This document shows, piece by piece, positions 7,228-16,901 of a DNA stretch of 64,000 nt (within the stretch, counting starts at the first letter, position 1; every line of letters starts with the position of its first letter). Location: assembly GCA_934167305.1 (NCBI GenBank), contig CAKPKQ010000002.1, positions 1-64,000 of the forward strand. The letters run 5' to 3'. The translations under genes and the position numbers were made by a program. Source of the stretch: an uncultured Clostridia bacterium. GTDB taxonomy: Bacteria; Bacillota; Clostridia; TANB77; CAG-508. The notes under the pieces were generated by a model, which saw nothing but the letters and a program-made list of their open reading frames with translations, searched no databases and had not been told where the DNA came from.

Positions 7228-8454
7228 TTATTTTGCTTTTCCAATGTAATAGTTTTTCTTTCCTCTTCTTGCAACAATGTATGTATTTTCTATAAACATG
7301 CTTTGATCAATTGTTTTTTCTAAGTCTGTTACTTTTTCTCCATTTATAGAAATTGCACCTGATGAAATAAATTCTCTTGCCTCTCTTTTACTTGATGCTA
7401 TTCCCATATTTACAACAAAATCAACAATATTTGTGTTTAACTCAATTTCTTTAATATCTTGTCCTTTAAATAAATCTTCAATATCTTTTTTTGATAAGTC
7501 ATTAAACTTGTTATTAAATAAATGGTCTGCTAAATTTACAGCTTTCTCATATTCTTCTTTTCCATGTAAAAATGTAATTATTTCTCTTGCTAAAGCTTTG
7601 TGTGCTTCTCTTAATTCTGGATGCTCATTATTCTTTACTTCTAGTTCTTCAATTTCTTCTTTTGATAAGAATGTATAAATTTTTAGATAGTCTATAACCA
7701 TTGAATCTTCTACATTTACAAAGAATTGGTATAATTGGTAACTTGAAGTTTTTTCTTTATCTAACCATAAAGCATTTCCTTCACTTTTTCCAAATTTATT
7801 ACCTTGTGAATCTGTTACAAGTGGCATTGTAAATCCATATACTTCATCACCTGTTGATTTTCTTATTAAGTCTATACCTGCTGTGATGTTTCCCCATTGA
7901 TCAGAACCAGCACATTGTAAATCTACATTATTATATTCATGTAAATGTTTAAAATCTAATGCTTGTAATATCATATATGAAAATTCTGTATATGTAATTC
8001 CAGCATCTAATCTTCTTCTTATAATATCTTTGTCTAACATATAATTTACATTAAAGTATTTTCCATAATCTCTTAAAAAATCTAATGTATTTATATCTTT
8101 TATCCAATCATAATTATTAACAACATCAAATCCAAATAGTTTTTCAACTTGTTTTTTTATTCCTTCAAAATTTTTATTTACTTGTTCTTTTGAAATCATT
8201 GCTCTTTCTTTTGTAGGTCTTGGATCTCCTATCATTCCTGTTCCTCCACCTACTAATAAATATGGATGATGTCCTGCATCTTTTAATCTTTTTGAAATTA
8301 AAAAGCTTGACAAATGACCAACATGTAAGCTATCTGCTGTTGGGTCTGTTCCTATATAAAAAGACATTCCACCTTTATTTAATTTTTCTTCTAAATCTGG
8401 ACTTGAAATATCTTTTATAAGTCCTCTCCATTTCAAATCTTCAAAAACTGTCAT
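7228..8454 (-). CDS. tyrS: Tyrosyl-tRNA synthetase
   Basis: The start is set at ATG 8454, 12 nt after GGGGG; an upstream ATG at 8499 would add 15 unusual residues and overlap the preceding gene. The protein begins M-T-V-F-E-D-L and has 408 residues. It contains the class I signature H44-V-G-H47, KFGKS as the KMSKS variant, and a C-terminal S4 RNA-binding domain with ASSKREAREFI. It charges tRNA-Tyr with tyrosine. No T-box leader is visible: the gene starts 11 nt after a glycosyltransferase gene, so its expression is tied to the wall-polymer operon. Confidence 0.96.
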   Translation of the reverse strand: MTVFEDLKWRGLIKDISSPDLEEKLNKGGMSFYIGTDPTADSLHVGHLSSFLISKRLKDAGHHPYLLVGGGTGMIGDPRPTKERAMISKEQVNKNFEGIKKQVEKLFGFDVVNNYDWIKDINTLDFLRDYGKYFNVNYMLDKDIIRRRLDAGITYTEFSYMILQALDFKHLHEYNNVDLQCAGSDQWGNITAGIDLIRKSTGDEVYGFTMPLVTDSQGNKFGKSEGNALWLDKEKTSSYQLYQFFVNVEDSMVIDYLKIYTFLSKEEIEELEVKNNEHPELREAHKALAREIITFLHGKEEYEKAVNLADHLFNNKFNDLSKKDIEDLFKGQDIKEIELNTNIVDFVVNMGIASSKREAREFISSGAISINGEKVTDLEKTIDQSMFIENTYIVARRGKKNYYIGKAK

Positions 8455-8465
8455 ATTATTTCCCC

Positions 8466-11111
8466 CTATTTTATTGCATTGTATATTCTTTCTCTGCAAT
8501 TTTCTGTTCTAAAGAAAAAATTACTCATTCTTTTTTTATATTTTTCTTCTACTTCAAAATCATTTTTTAAATATTGCTCAATTTTGTTAATTAAATCTTG
8601 TGGTGTATACACTACATCACCAAATGCCTCTTCAAGTGGCAAATCTAGTTTTCTATAAGAGTGAAGTCCTGCATTAAACTCTTTTAAATCTGGTACAAAA
8701 TATACTATAGGAATTTGATGTTTTATAAAATCAAATTGAAATGATGAGTAATCTGTAATAAGCATTCTATAGTTACTTGGACTTATTTCTGAATTTCCCA
8801 TGCAAATATTTCCACTACACTTTTCTTCAAACATTTTTTTATAACAATTAAAGTTAGGATGTAATTTAAATTCAAATTTAACATCATATTCTTTTAACAA
8901 ATTGTTTAATTTTTCTGAAGTTAGTATTTCTATATTCTTTTTATAAAAATCTGATTTCTCCATTTCATTAAAATTTGCTTTTCTGTTTCTATTTAGTAGT
9001 TCTCCTACTAAATATTTTCTCCATGAAGGTGCATAAATTATTTTTTTATCTTTACTTTTTTCAATGTTTTTTGAATTATCTATATCAAACCTTGGCATTC
9101 CTGCACATATTAAATCTTTTTCATTATATTTATAATTGTCTATTAAGTTTTTCTTTTCAAATTCAGACGATATAACAATCTTATCTATTTCATTAAATTC
9201 TTTACCATACATTTGTAATAAATTGGCATATAAAATTCCATGTTGTAAGTAAATTAATTCATAATTTGTAATATCTCTATACCACTTTATACTTTTTCTA
9301 AATGGACAATAAACACTTAATGATATATCAGATGATATGATTTTCTCTGAGTTTAAAAAGTATAATCTATGTTTTAACGAACCATATTTTAATAAATGTT
9401 TTCTTTGTTTTGGTGTAAATTTTTCCTTTACCTTTTCATTCATTTTGTCATAAATATAATATCTATTAATTCCATCTTTTTTCTCTATATCATTTAGAAA
9501 TTGATAGTATCCATTATCATATACATTTGCTGAATCATAGTATAGCCAAATATTTTTCTTGTGTATTTTCTCAGCAAGCCATCTATATACATTTATTTTA
9601 TAGTCAATTTTCTCGTATATACACTTGTTTTCTTTTTTTAGCTGTTTTATTTGTTTTTTAGTTGATTTATTTACTGTAAATACATTTAATTCTTCATTAT
9701 ATTCTAAAATATATTTTTTATCTTTAGTTAAAATTTTATATCTCTCTAATGTTTCATTAAACACAACTCGTCCGCCAAACTTGTATTCTGATGCCATTTT
9801 AGTATTTCCAATAATACTATAAAATTCAAACTTTTGTATATCTTCTATGTTTAACTCACATTCAAATTTGTAAAAATTATTTGTTTTGATTGTTGATTGA
9901 TAATGTGAAAGACCTGATTCTGCAAGTTTCATTTCTTTTGTAATAATGTCATTATCATTTAATTTATACTTTAAAAACACCCTTGGTTTTACATATTCAC
10001 ATATAGGTGACTTCACACAACCTAATATATACATTTTTTTTGAATCTTTTATTTTTAATCTTGTAATAGATATTTCAATTGTTTCACTACTATATATAAC
10101 TTCATCATTATTCATAATAGTAAAAGAATTATCTCCATAATATGGCTTTAATTTTAAACCTTTAAGATTAAATATATAAAACTTATGGTAAATTGGCATG
10201 TTTGGCATATTTAATATTGTGCCATTTTCTATATATGATAAAATATTTTTAATTCTAGATATTGCATTATTAAATTCCTGTTCTTCATAATGATATGGAA
10301 AAATTTCATCTGTTTTTATTCTCCATCTTAAATTATTTAAAATAACAGCTTGTATATATTTAGGTATTCTTCCATTCTCATCTTTATAATTATTTATTAA
10401 ATTTTCATTATACTTTGTCAAACTTTCAAATGTATAATAAGGATTTGATTTGTTTTTTGTAACAGATCCCACATTTTTTCTGTAAATATATGTTGCTTCT
10501 TTACAAAATCCTATCTTTTTCTTTTTCATTAATACTTTGGTATTAAAAGCTTCATCTTCTGAGTAATTCATATCTTTATCAAATAGGACTTGATTTTTTC
10601 TTTCATTTTTTATCATTACATTAATTGTAGATTGCCCTAAATAAGGAGATTCTTCTAAATCGTACACCCCTGTACCTTCTGTATAAAACTCATAACGATA
10701 ATGGCTTGTAGCTCTTGCCTTTTCATTAGTATAAATTTCCATTGGATATGTAACAAGATCTACTTTATTATAATTTTTTTCAAAGAATTTAACTAAACGT
10801 TCTATACTATGTTTTTCTAGCATATCATCAGAATCCAAAAACAAAATATATTTGCCTTCTGCTTTTTTCATTCCTTCGTTTCTCGCAACTGATACTCCAG
10901 AATTTTTTTGATCAATAATAGTAATATTAGTGTTTTGTTTTGCTAATTCTTTACATACATTTAAACTGTTGTCTTTAGAACCATCATTTATCAAAACAAT
11001 TTGTATTTTATTAATATCATATGTTTGTTTTTCTACAGATTGTACACATTCTTCTATATATTTTTCACTATTATAAACTGGTACAATAACTGATACCATG
11101 TACTCTTTCAT
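8466..11111 (-). CDS. Glycosyltransferase 2 fused to CDP-glycerol glycerophosphotransferase domain
   Basis: Residues 1-230 form a GT-A family 2 domain (VSVIVPVYNSEKYI, then INDGSKDNS and the metal-binding FLDSDD). A middle segment of about 250 residues has beta-rich content without a clear family. From about residue 515 a TagF/TagB-type domain follows: YLQHGI, AGMPRFD, YAPSWR, LHPNF and ITDYSSFQFDF. Such proteins add a sugar and polymerise glycerol- or ribitol-phosphate onto lipid-linked teichoic acid at the inner membrane face. The next two genes encode stand-alone relatives of the second domain. AAAGGAG lies 8 nt before ATG 11111. The exact donor is unknown. Confidence 0.85.
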   Translation of the reverse strand: MKEYMVSVIVPVYNSEKYIEECVQSVEKQTYDINKIQIVLINDGSKDNSLNVCKELAKQNTNITIIDQKNSGVSVARNEGMKKAEGKYILFLDSDDMLEKHSIERLVKFFEKNYNKVDLVTYPMEIYTNEKARATSHYRYEFYTEGTGVYDLEESPYLGQSTINVMIKNERKNQVLFDKDMNYSEDEAFNTKVLMKKKKIGFCKEATYIYRKNVGSVTKNKSNPYYTFESLTKYNENLINNYKDENGRIPKYIQAVILNNLRWRIKTDEIFPYHYEEQEFNNAISRIKNILSYIENGTILNMPNMPIYHKFYIFNLKGLKLKPYYGDNSFTIMNNDEVIYSSETIEISITRLKIKDSKKMYILGCVKSPICEYVKPRVFLKYKLNDNDIITKEMKLAESGLSHYQSTIKTNNFYKFECELNIEDIQKFEFYSIIGNTKMASEYKFGGRVVFNETLERYKILTKDKKYILEYNEELNVFTVNKSTKKQIKQLKKENKCIYEKIDYKINVYRWLAEKIHKKNIWLYYDSANVYDNGYYQFLNDIEKKDGINRYYIYDKMNEKVKEKFTPKQRKHLLKYGSLKHRLYFLNSEKIISSDISLSVYCPFRKSIKWYRDITNYELIYLQHGILYANLLQMYGKEFNEIDKIVISSEFEKKNLIDNYKYNEKDLICAGMPRFDIDNSKNIEKSKDKKIIYAPSWRKYLVGELLNRNRKANFNEMEKSDFYKKNIEILTSEKLNNLLKEYDVKFEFKLHPNFNCYKKMFEEKCSGNICMGNSEISPSNYRMLITDYSSFQFDFIKHQIPIVYFVPDLKEFNAGLHSYRKLDLPLEEAFGDVVYTPQDLINKIEQYLKNDFEVEEKYKKRMSNFFFRTENCRERIYNAIK

Positions 11112-11125
11112 AAAATTTACTCCTT

Positions 11126-12253
11126 TTAGCCATTCATATTGTTTAATACTAGTTCTGCCAATTTTTTAGTTGCATTTTCATTTATATTTTCTATATATTT
11201 TTGACAAAATTTTTCTTCTTTTATTTTGTCAAATTCATTTTCTTCTATTAATTTCATAATTTGTTTAAAATCTTTACATATAGGACCTGGCATTTCGCTA
11301 ATATAATCTATATATGTTCCTCTGTTTATTTGATAATCATCATAATCATATGTATAAAAATATATTGGTTTTTGAGTAATTGAAGCTTCATATACAATTG
11401 CAGAATAGTCTGTAATAATATAGTCTGCAATATGTAAAAGTTCCATTCCTGTAAAATTAGAATTTTTTTGTATTGTTTTTCCATCAATATATATTATTTC
11501 TGTTCCATCATGTAATTTTGCAATAAAATTATATTTGTCCAATGGTACATCTTTTACCATATTTTCTAATGGTATTTTTTGCCCTTTTCTATTGGTTGGG
11601 CAGTATAATATATTTTTTTTCTTATTATTTGTTTCAGGGTAAATTTCTAAAAACCTTAATTGCATTTTTTCTTGTTCTTTTTCTGATTTCAAAAAGTCTA
11701 CTCTAGGTAAATTCATTACCAACATTTGCTCATCCTTAGCATTAAATGCTTCTTTAAAAAATTGTTTAGAAAAAGCACTTGAAGTTAATATATATGTATA
11801 GTTACAATGCATTTTCATTGCTTTAGCTATTTTGCTGTCTCTACCGTCTTTTTTGTCAAGGCTAGAATAGCCAAACTTTTTTAAAGACCCTAAAGCATGC
11901 CAAATTTGTATTACCACCAATTTTTTCTTCTGCTTTAATATGCAAATTGGTATACAATAACTATCTAATATTACTACCTTAGATGTAGCAATGTTATACA
12001 TTTGCTTTACCATATGAAAGCAATACCCAATTTTTTTTAATAAACCATTTTCTAATTTTTTACACATAAAAACAATTTTGACATTATTGTTTTGTTTCCT
12101 TAATTCGTCTGCTATCATTCTAAAGTCTAGAGAGACTTCATTGCTTTGTCTACTTATAAAAGTCACTTTATTTTTATTTATAGGAAATAATTTTATAAAG
12201 AAATATATTATGTTTAAAATAAAAATTCCTATCTTTATTAATGCTATCTTCAT
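11126..12253 (-). CDS. CDP-glycerol/ribitol polyol-phosphotransferase family protein
   Basis: This 375-residue protein has the family marks in order: QIWHALGSLKKFGYS with the key His, LPRVDF, YCPTNR and IITDYSAIVYEA, followed by YDYDDYQINRG. A hydrophobic N-terminal segment (residues 1-22) may anchor it to the membrane. It belongs with TagB, TagF and TarL, which transfer polyol-phosphate from CDP-glycerol or CDP-ribitol to a lipid-linked acceptor. The tarI-tarJ pair upstream points to CDP-ribitol being available, but primase and polymerase roles cannot be told apart by eye. The gap to the next gene is 14 nt. Confidence 0.87.
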   Translation of the reverse strand: MKIALIKIGIFILNIIYFFIKLFPINKNKVTFISRQSNEVSLDFRMIADELRKQNNNVKIVFMCKKLENGLLKKIGYCFHMVKQMYNIATSKVVILDSYCIPICILKQKKKLVVIQIWHALGSLKKFGYSSLDKKDGRDSKIAKAMKMHCNYTYILTSSAFSKQFFKEAFNAKDEQMLVMNLPRVDFLKSEKEQEKMQLRFLEIYPETNNKKKNILYCPTNRKGQKIPLENMVKDVPLDKYNFIAKLHDGTEIIYIDGKTIQKNSNFTGMELLHIADYIITDYSAIVYEASITQKPIYFYTYDYDDYQINRGTYIDYISEMPGPICKDFKQIMKLIEENEFDKIKEEKFCQKYIENINENATKKLAELVLNNMNG

Positions 12254-12267
12254 TTACTTATTCCCTT

Positions 12268-13440
12268 CTAATTTAGCTTATCTTCAAAAATCCATTCATA
12301 TGTTTTTAATGTTGATTTACCATCACATGCATCTAAAAATTTTTGCTTAAATTTTTCTCTTTTTTCTTGTTCTAAATCTTGTTCTTTAATTGACTTTAGT
12401 AATTCGTCATTAGTTTTTGCTACATTTCCATAGACATAATCTTCAAAAGGAAAATACATGCCTCTGTCATTTGCATATTCATCTAAATCATATGTGAAAT
12501 ATATGATTGGCTTATTAGTAAAAAAGTAATCAAATATAACTGATGAATAATCTGTTATTAGTATATCTGTAACTAAAAGTAAATCATTAATATCACCTTC
12601 AGTTGATAAATCATAAAAGAAATCTTCATGTTCTTTATATTCATCATATCCATTTTTTAGTTTTAATCTAATATTATTAGCTAAAAATGGATGCCATTTA
12701 AAAATAAAAATATAATTTTGATTTGATAATTCATTATATATTTTTTCTAGTTCTAATTTATCTATATCATAATGCGCATCTCTAAATTGTGTTCCTCTAT
12801 ATGTAGGAGCAAATAAAATTACTTTTTTGTCTTTCATAAATGGATATTTTTTATATATTTCATCTATTTTTTTGTTTTTGCTTTGCTCATCAAAAAATAA
12901 ATCTGTTCGTGGAAAGCCTGTAGCTTGTACATTTTCTATATTCATTCCAAATGCTTCTGCATAGCAATTTCTAATTTGACTACCACTAACAATAGCTTTT
13001 GTATACTTTTTGTAACCTTTATGTATGTGTCCTTTTCCTAGGTCTGTAGTTACTCTACTATATCCAAATTTCTTAAATGCTCCTGGACCATGCCATAATT
13101 GAACTACTTCTTGTCCTTTTCTTACTTTAATATGAGAAGTAGCTTGAACTAAGTCCTCTAGTAGCACATATTTTGAAGTAGATATATATTTCACTCTATT
13201 TATAAATTGCTTTATACTTGACCTTTCTCTTCTATCTATTTTTATCGATACCACTTTTTCATACTTTTCTGGTAAAAAATCATATACATACTTTAAGTTA
13301 CCACCTAATTCTTTTCTATTATCAGATATAAATAATACTCTATTCTTTTTTAGTGGTAAAGACAAAATAAACATTCTATTTAGTATAATTATACTTACTT
13401 GTGTTATTATTATTTTTATTTTCTTTAAAATTTCATTCAT
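12268..13440 (-). CDS. CDP-glycerol/ribitol polyol-phosphotransferase family protein
   Basis: This 390-residue protein is a second stand-alone TagF/TarL relative. Motifs: QLWHGPGAFKKFGYS, TGFPRTDLF, FAPTYRG, FKWHPF and ITDYSSVIFDYF, then FTYDLDEYANDRG. The N terminus has a short hydrophobic stretch. It likely primes or extends the polyol-phosphate chain of wall teichoic acid from CDP-activated units at the cytosolic membrane face. It follows tarJ with only 1 nt between the tarJ stop and its ATG on the minus strand, consistent with translational coupling. Confidence 0.87.
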   Translation of the reverse strand: MNEILKKIKIIITQVSIIILNRMFILSLPLKKNRVLFISDNRKELGGNLKYVYDFLPEKYEKVVSIKIDRRERSSIKQFINRVKYISTSKYVLLEDLVQATSHIKVRKGQEVVQLWHGPGAFKKFGYSRVTTDLGKGHIHKGYKKYTKAIVSGSQIRNCYAEAFGMNIENVQATGFPRTDLFFDEQSKNKKIDEIYKKYPFMKDKKVILFAPTYRGTQFRDAHYDIDKLELEKIYNELSNQNYIFIFKWHPFLANNIRLKLKNGYDEYKEHEDFFYDLSTEGDINDLLLVTDILITDYSSVIFDYFFTNKPIIYFTYDLDEYANDRGMYFPFEDYVYGNVAKTNDELLKSIKEQDLEQEKREKFKQKFLDACDGKSTLKTYEWIFEDKLN

Positions 13441-13441
13441 T

Positions 13442-14458
13442 CTATATATTCCATTTCATTACTGTTTTAAAATCATTGTTTAAGTCTCTATCAAAGGCTT
13501 CATTAATATCATTTAAGCAGTTTATTTCAATTTCTTCAGATATAATATTTTTTAAATAAGCTTGTGTTTGTTTATCTTGCTCTAGTTCTACAGCTTTTTC
13601 AAAATCTTCATATCCACTTCTACTATTTCCTAGCAATGTTAGTCCCTTTTCTAAAACCATTCTTGTATTAATATCTACTGGTTCTTCAGAAACTCCCATT
13701 AATGATATACTACCTTCTGGATTAATATGGTCAATTATTTGATCTATCGCATCTTCTGATTTTTCTCCACCAACACATTCAAATGCATGATCAACCATAA
13801 AGTCTGGCTCAAGCTCTGTAATTAGTTTTACATCATCTGCAAAAGAAAAATAGTTTAATTTTTCCATTCTTGTGCCGACAACTATTATTTTACTATCTGG
13901 AAAATAACTCTTTAATAATAGTGTTGTTATGTAGCCCATATTTCCACATCCCCAAACACCTATTACATTTCTTCTTTTATGGCTTTTCTTCAAGAAATTT
14001 TCTATTGCGTTTACAGCAACACTTGAAAGTTCTATAAATGCTCCTACTTCTTCATCTATATCTCTAATAGGAATTATTCTATCTCTTTTCATATATACTG
14101 CACTTTGCATAAATCCATCTGCAGAACTTGAGCGGAATTTAGAACTTCTTAGGTAATTTTCTTTTATTACCTCATCTTGTTCAACTGGTGTATTAGGTAT
14201 CATAACTACTTTTTCACCTTTTTCAAATTCTCCTTTTGGGTCATATATTACTTTTCCTACTCCTTCATGGATTAAAGTTAAAGGTAATTTTTTATCTAAT
14301 ACCTCTTTTTTTCTTTTACCTTGATAATATCTTTGGTCAGCTGCACAAATAGATAAATATGTTGGTCTAACTACAACTATATCTTCATTATAGTTTTCTT
14401 CTTGAAAAGATATTTCTATATTTTTAGGTGCCACCAATTTTATAACTTCATTTATCAT
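13442..14458 (-). CDS. tarJ: Ribitol-5-phosphate dehydrogenase TarJ-like
   Basis: This 338-residue protein is a medium-chain, zinc-type alcohol dehydrogenase: LSICAADQRYY with the first zinc cysteine, the LIHEGVGKVIYD catalytic loop, and the Rossmann motif VWGCGNMGYITTLL. In the TarI-TarJ pathway it reduces ribulose 5-phosphate to ribitol 5-phosphate with NADPH, which TarI then activates to CDP-ribitol. Direct adjacency to tarI (25-nt gap) is the main support for this substrate. RpiA, which supplies pentose phosphates, is encoded further down the same run. Confidence 0.88.
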   Translation of the reverse strand: MINEVIKLVAPKNIEISFQEENYNEDIVVVRPTYLSICAADQRYYQGKRKKEVLDKKLPLTLIHEGVGKVIYDPKGEFEKGEKVVMIPNTPVEQDEVIKENYLRSSKFRSSSADGFMQSAVYMKRDRIIPIRDIDEEVGAFIELSSVAVNAIENFLKKSHKRRNVIGVWGCGNMGYITTLLLKSYFPDSKIIVVGTRMEKLNYFSFADDVKLITELEPDFMVDHAFECVGGEKSEDAIDQIIDHINPEGSISLMGVSEEPVDINTRMVLEKGLTLLGNSRSGYEDFEKAVELEQDKQTQAYLKNIISEEIEINCLNDINEAFDRDLNNDFKTVMKWNI

Positions 14459-14483
14459 CTTTTATTTTTCCTTTCAATATAAA

Positions 14484-15197
14484 CTATTCGTCTTTATCAG
14501 TTATGTTATTAAGCATTAAATTTGCCATTTTTAGGTCATATTTAGTTGTAATTTTTATGTTATATAATTCTCCTTTAACAAGTGCAACTTGTTTATTTCT
14601 AATTACAAACACCTTTGTAGCATCTGTTAATATATTTTTTTCATCTTCTGTTAAACTATTGTATACTTCTATAAATTCTTCTACTTTAAATGTTTGTGGG
14701 GTTTGACCTTGGTACATTTGATTTCTAACAGGAATATCAGAAATAAATTTTCCGTCTTCAGCTTGTACTATTGTATCTGTTGCTGAAATAACAGTATCTA
14801 CAGAACCATATTTTTCACACATTTCTATATTTTCTTTTATTATTCTTTGTGTTATAAAAGGTCTAACTGCATCATGTGTTACAACTATATTTCCTTCATT
14901 TTCACTTATTGTTTTTATATAATTGCATATATTCATAATTGTTTCATTTCTTGTTGAACCACCTTGAATTATGTGAATTCTACTATCTTTGCAATATCTT
15001 TCTACTATATCTTCTGTATAACTAATCCAATTTTGTGGTACAGCCACAACGATTTCATCAATATATGGTGATATTAAGAATTGTTCAATTGTATGGATTA
15101 TAATTGGCTTGTCTCCCAATGCCAAAAATTGTTTTGGTAAATCTGTTTTTCCCATTCTTGTACCGCTTCCTCCAGCTAATATTCCTCCAAAATTCAT
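14484..15197 (-). CDS. tarI: Ribitol-5-phosphate cytidylyltransferase TarI-like
   Basis: This 237-residue IspD-superfamily nucleotidyltransferase has the CTP-binding start GGILAGGSGTRMG with a following K-Q-F-L, then HDAVRPFIT and QTPQTFK. IspD (isoprenoid pathway) shares these motifs; pairing with the TarJ-like dehydrogenase and the TagGH exporter argues for D-ribitol-5-phosphate cytidylyltransferase, making CDP-ribitol. Length is normal. An AGGAGG-type site precedes ATG 15197. It sits between the exporter ATPase and tarJ in the minus-strand operon. Confidence 0.87.
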   Translation of the reverse strand: MNFGGILAGGSGTRMGKTDLPKQFLALGDKPIIIHTIEQFLISPYIDEIVVAVPQNWISYTEDIVERYCKDSRIHIIQGGSTRNETIMNICNYIKTISENEGNIVVTHDAVRPFITQRIIKENIEMCEKYGSVDTVISATDTIVQAEDGKFISDIPVRNQMYQGQTPQTFKVEEFIEVYNSLTEDEKNILTDATKVFVIRNKQVALVKGELYNIKITTKYDLKMANLMLNNITDKDE

Positions 15198-15215
15198 ATT
15201 AAATTCCTCCTTTAA

Positions 15216-15944
15216 TTATTTTATTGAATTATTATATTTTTCAATTGCATCTGATATATTACCATCAAAAGTAATAACCCCGTTTTCCATTACCATTCCT
15301 CTTTTGCAGAATTCTTTTGCTACCCCTGTAGCATGCGTTACAAACAATAGTGTAACATTTTCATTATTTATTATTTCATTTACTTTTTTTATACATTTAT
15401 TTTTAAATGCCTCATCACCAACACTTAATGCTTCATCAACAATCAAAATTTCTGGTCTTATATTAACATTTATAGAAAAACCTAATCTTGCTTTCATACC
15501 ACTTGAGTATGTTCTTACTGGTTGATCTATATAATCATCAAGCTGTGCAAATTCTATAATTGTTGGCTCTAATTCTTTTATTTCTTCTGTATCTAAACCT
15601 AATAATTGACCTTTTAAATAAATATTTTCTCTTCCTGTAAATTCAGGATCAAATCCAGAGGTCAATTCTAAGAGTGCACTTACTCTTCCCTTTACAATTA
15701 TTTCTCCAGTAGTTGGAAATGCAACTTCTGTAATCATTTTTAATATTGTTGATTTTCCCGCTCCATTTCTACCAAAAAGTGCTACTGAGTCTCCTCTTTG
15801 TATTTTAAAAGATACATTGTTAACTGCTCTTTTTTCTTTGTATGGTGTTTTTTTCCATATTATTGCTTTAAGTCTTTGTTTATCGCTTTTATATAATTTA
15901 TATATTTTAGTAACGTTTTTAAATTCAATTACTGTCTCACTCAT
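15216..15944 (-). CDS. tagH: Teichoic acid ABC exporter ATPase TagH/TarH
   Basis: This 242-residue ABC ATPase has Walker A G-R-N-G-A-G-K-S-T, signature Y-S-S-G-M-K-A-R-L and Walker B ILIVDEALSVGD. The SGFDPEFTGRENIYL segment is characteristic of the teichoic/O-antigen exporter subfamily. With TagG it flips lipid-linked teichoic acid across the membrane. Two adjacent ATGs are possible; the second (15944) has the better spacing (5 nt) from AGGAGG than the first (15947). It lacks the long C-terminal extension found on some TagH proteins. Confidence 0.92.
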   Translation of the reverse strand: MSETVIEFKNVTKIYKLYKSDKQRLKAIIWKKTPYKEKRAVNNVSFKIQRGDSVALFGRNGAGKSTILKMITEVAFPTTGEIIVKGRVSALLELTSGFDPEFTGRENIYLKGQLLGLDTEEIKELEPTIIEFAQLDDYIDQPVRTYSSGMKARLGFSINVNIRPEILIVDEALSVGDEAFKNKCIKKVNEIINNENVTLLFVTHATGVAKEFCKRGMVMENGVITFDGNISDAIEKYNNSIK

Positions 15945-15959
15945 CATTTCCTCCTAATT

Positions 15960-16766
15960 TTATAAAACATCAGGTATGTCTTTTCTTAACTTTTTGTATG
16001 TTGCTACAGCTAAGGCTAATAATACTATTGTTAATAATATAAAGTATATAAGTCTTTTAGGTTGTTGCCAAATCCATATTTTATTTATAAAACAATTTCT
16101 AAACCCATTAACTAAAAAAGTAACTGGGTTTAAGTTTAAAACTCTTCTTATTGTTTCATTATGTATTGTTTCTGGATTCCACATAATACCTGATAACCAG
16201 AATAGTGCTGTTATAAATGATTTTACCAAATTGGTATAGTCTTTACTAATTACACCAAGTAATGAAGAAAATAATCCCCAAAAGTTTAAAAATAGAAATG
16301 CTAATATCATGTATATTGGTAATTGCAATAAGTACACATCTGGCATATAACCAAAAGCCATAAATATTATAATTACAATTGCAATTAACATCACATGAAT
16401 TGCAAATTTTGATATATTTATAAATGTAGGTATTGTTGCAACTGGGAATTTCATTTTAGTTACTAAATAGCTATACTTTCTAATACATTCTGTTCCACCT
16501 GTAATCATTTCACTAATATAAAACCATGGAACAACACCTGATATTATCCATAAGAAATATGGAAAACCATTAACTGCTTTGCCAGCTCTTAAGCCTATAG
16601 TAAATGCAAACCAATATACTAATATAGTTACTGCAGGTTTTATAATAGCCCACATCCAGCCAAGTGCAGCTCCTCTGTATGTTTTTATTAAATCTGCCTT
16701 TGCAAGTTTAAATATTTGATTTTTATAACTAATATGTTCTTTTATAATTTGTGTTAAAGTATTCAT
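15960..16766 (-). CDS. tagG: Teichoic acid ABC exporter permease TagG/TarG
   Basis: This 268-residue ABC-2 type permease has about six hydrophobic segments and the family N terminus YKNQIFKLAKADLIKTYRGA with G-W-M-W-A following. It pairs with TagH to export lipid-linked wall teichoic acid. It is the first gene of the long minus-strand run (16766 down to 5310), and its start is preceded by GAGGT. The upstream gap to the divergent VanW-like gene (16767-16901) should hold the operon promoter, but I see no clear hexamers. Confidence 0.93.
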   Translation of the reverse strand: MNTLTQIIKEHISYKNQIFKLAKADLIKTYRGAALGWMWAIIKPAVTILVYWFAFTIGLRAGKAVNGFPYFLWIISGVVPWFYISEMITGGTECIRKYSYLVTKMKFPVATIPTFINISKFAIHVMLIAIVIIIFMAFGYMPDVYLLQLPIYMILAFLFLNFWGLFSSLLGVISKDYTNLVKSFITALFWLSGIMWNPETIHNETIRRVLNLNPVTFLVNGFRNCFINKIWIWQQPKRLIYFILLTIVLLALAVATYKKLRKDIPDVL

Positions 16767-16901
16767 TTTTACCTCTATTTATTAAATTATTATTCCTTTC
16801 ATACTATATCACAAAAAAAATTTTTTCTCAACAAAAAACACATCTTTATTACATATTTTAATAAAAATTGTTAATAATAAGAAATGAAATGAGGTCTTAT
16901 T

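Noticed and set aside
7200..8460. T-box leader for tyrS
   Set aside because: There is no room between the upstream gene and tyrS, and no T-box sequence is visible.
7228..8499. Longer tyrS start at 8499
   Set aside because: The extra residues are not TyrRS-like, overlap the preceding gene and the ribosome site fits ATG 8454.
15109..15525. Plus-strand frame of 138 residues
   Set aside because: It is antisense to the well-defined tagH and tarI genes.
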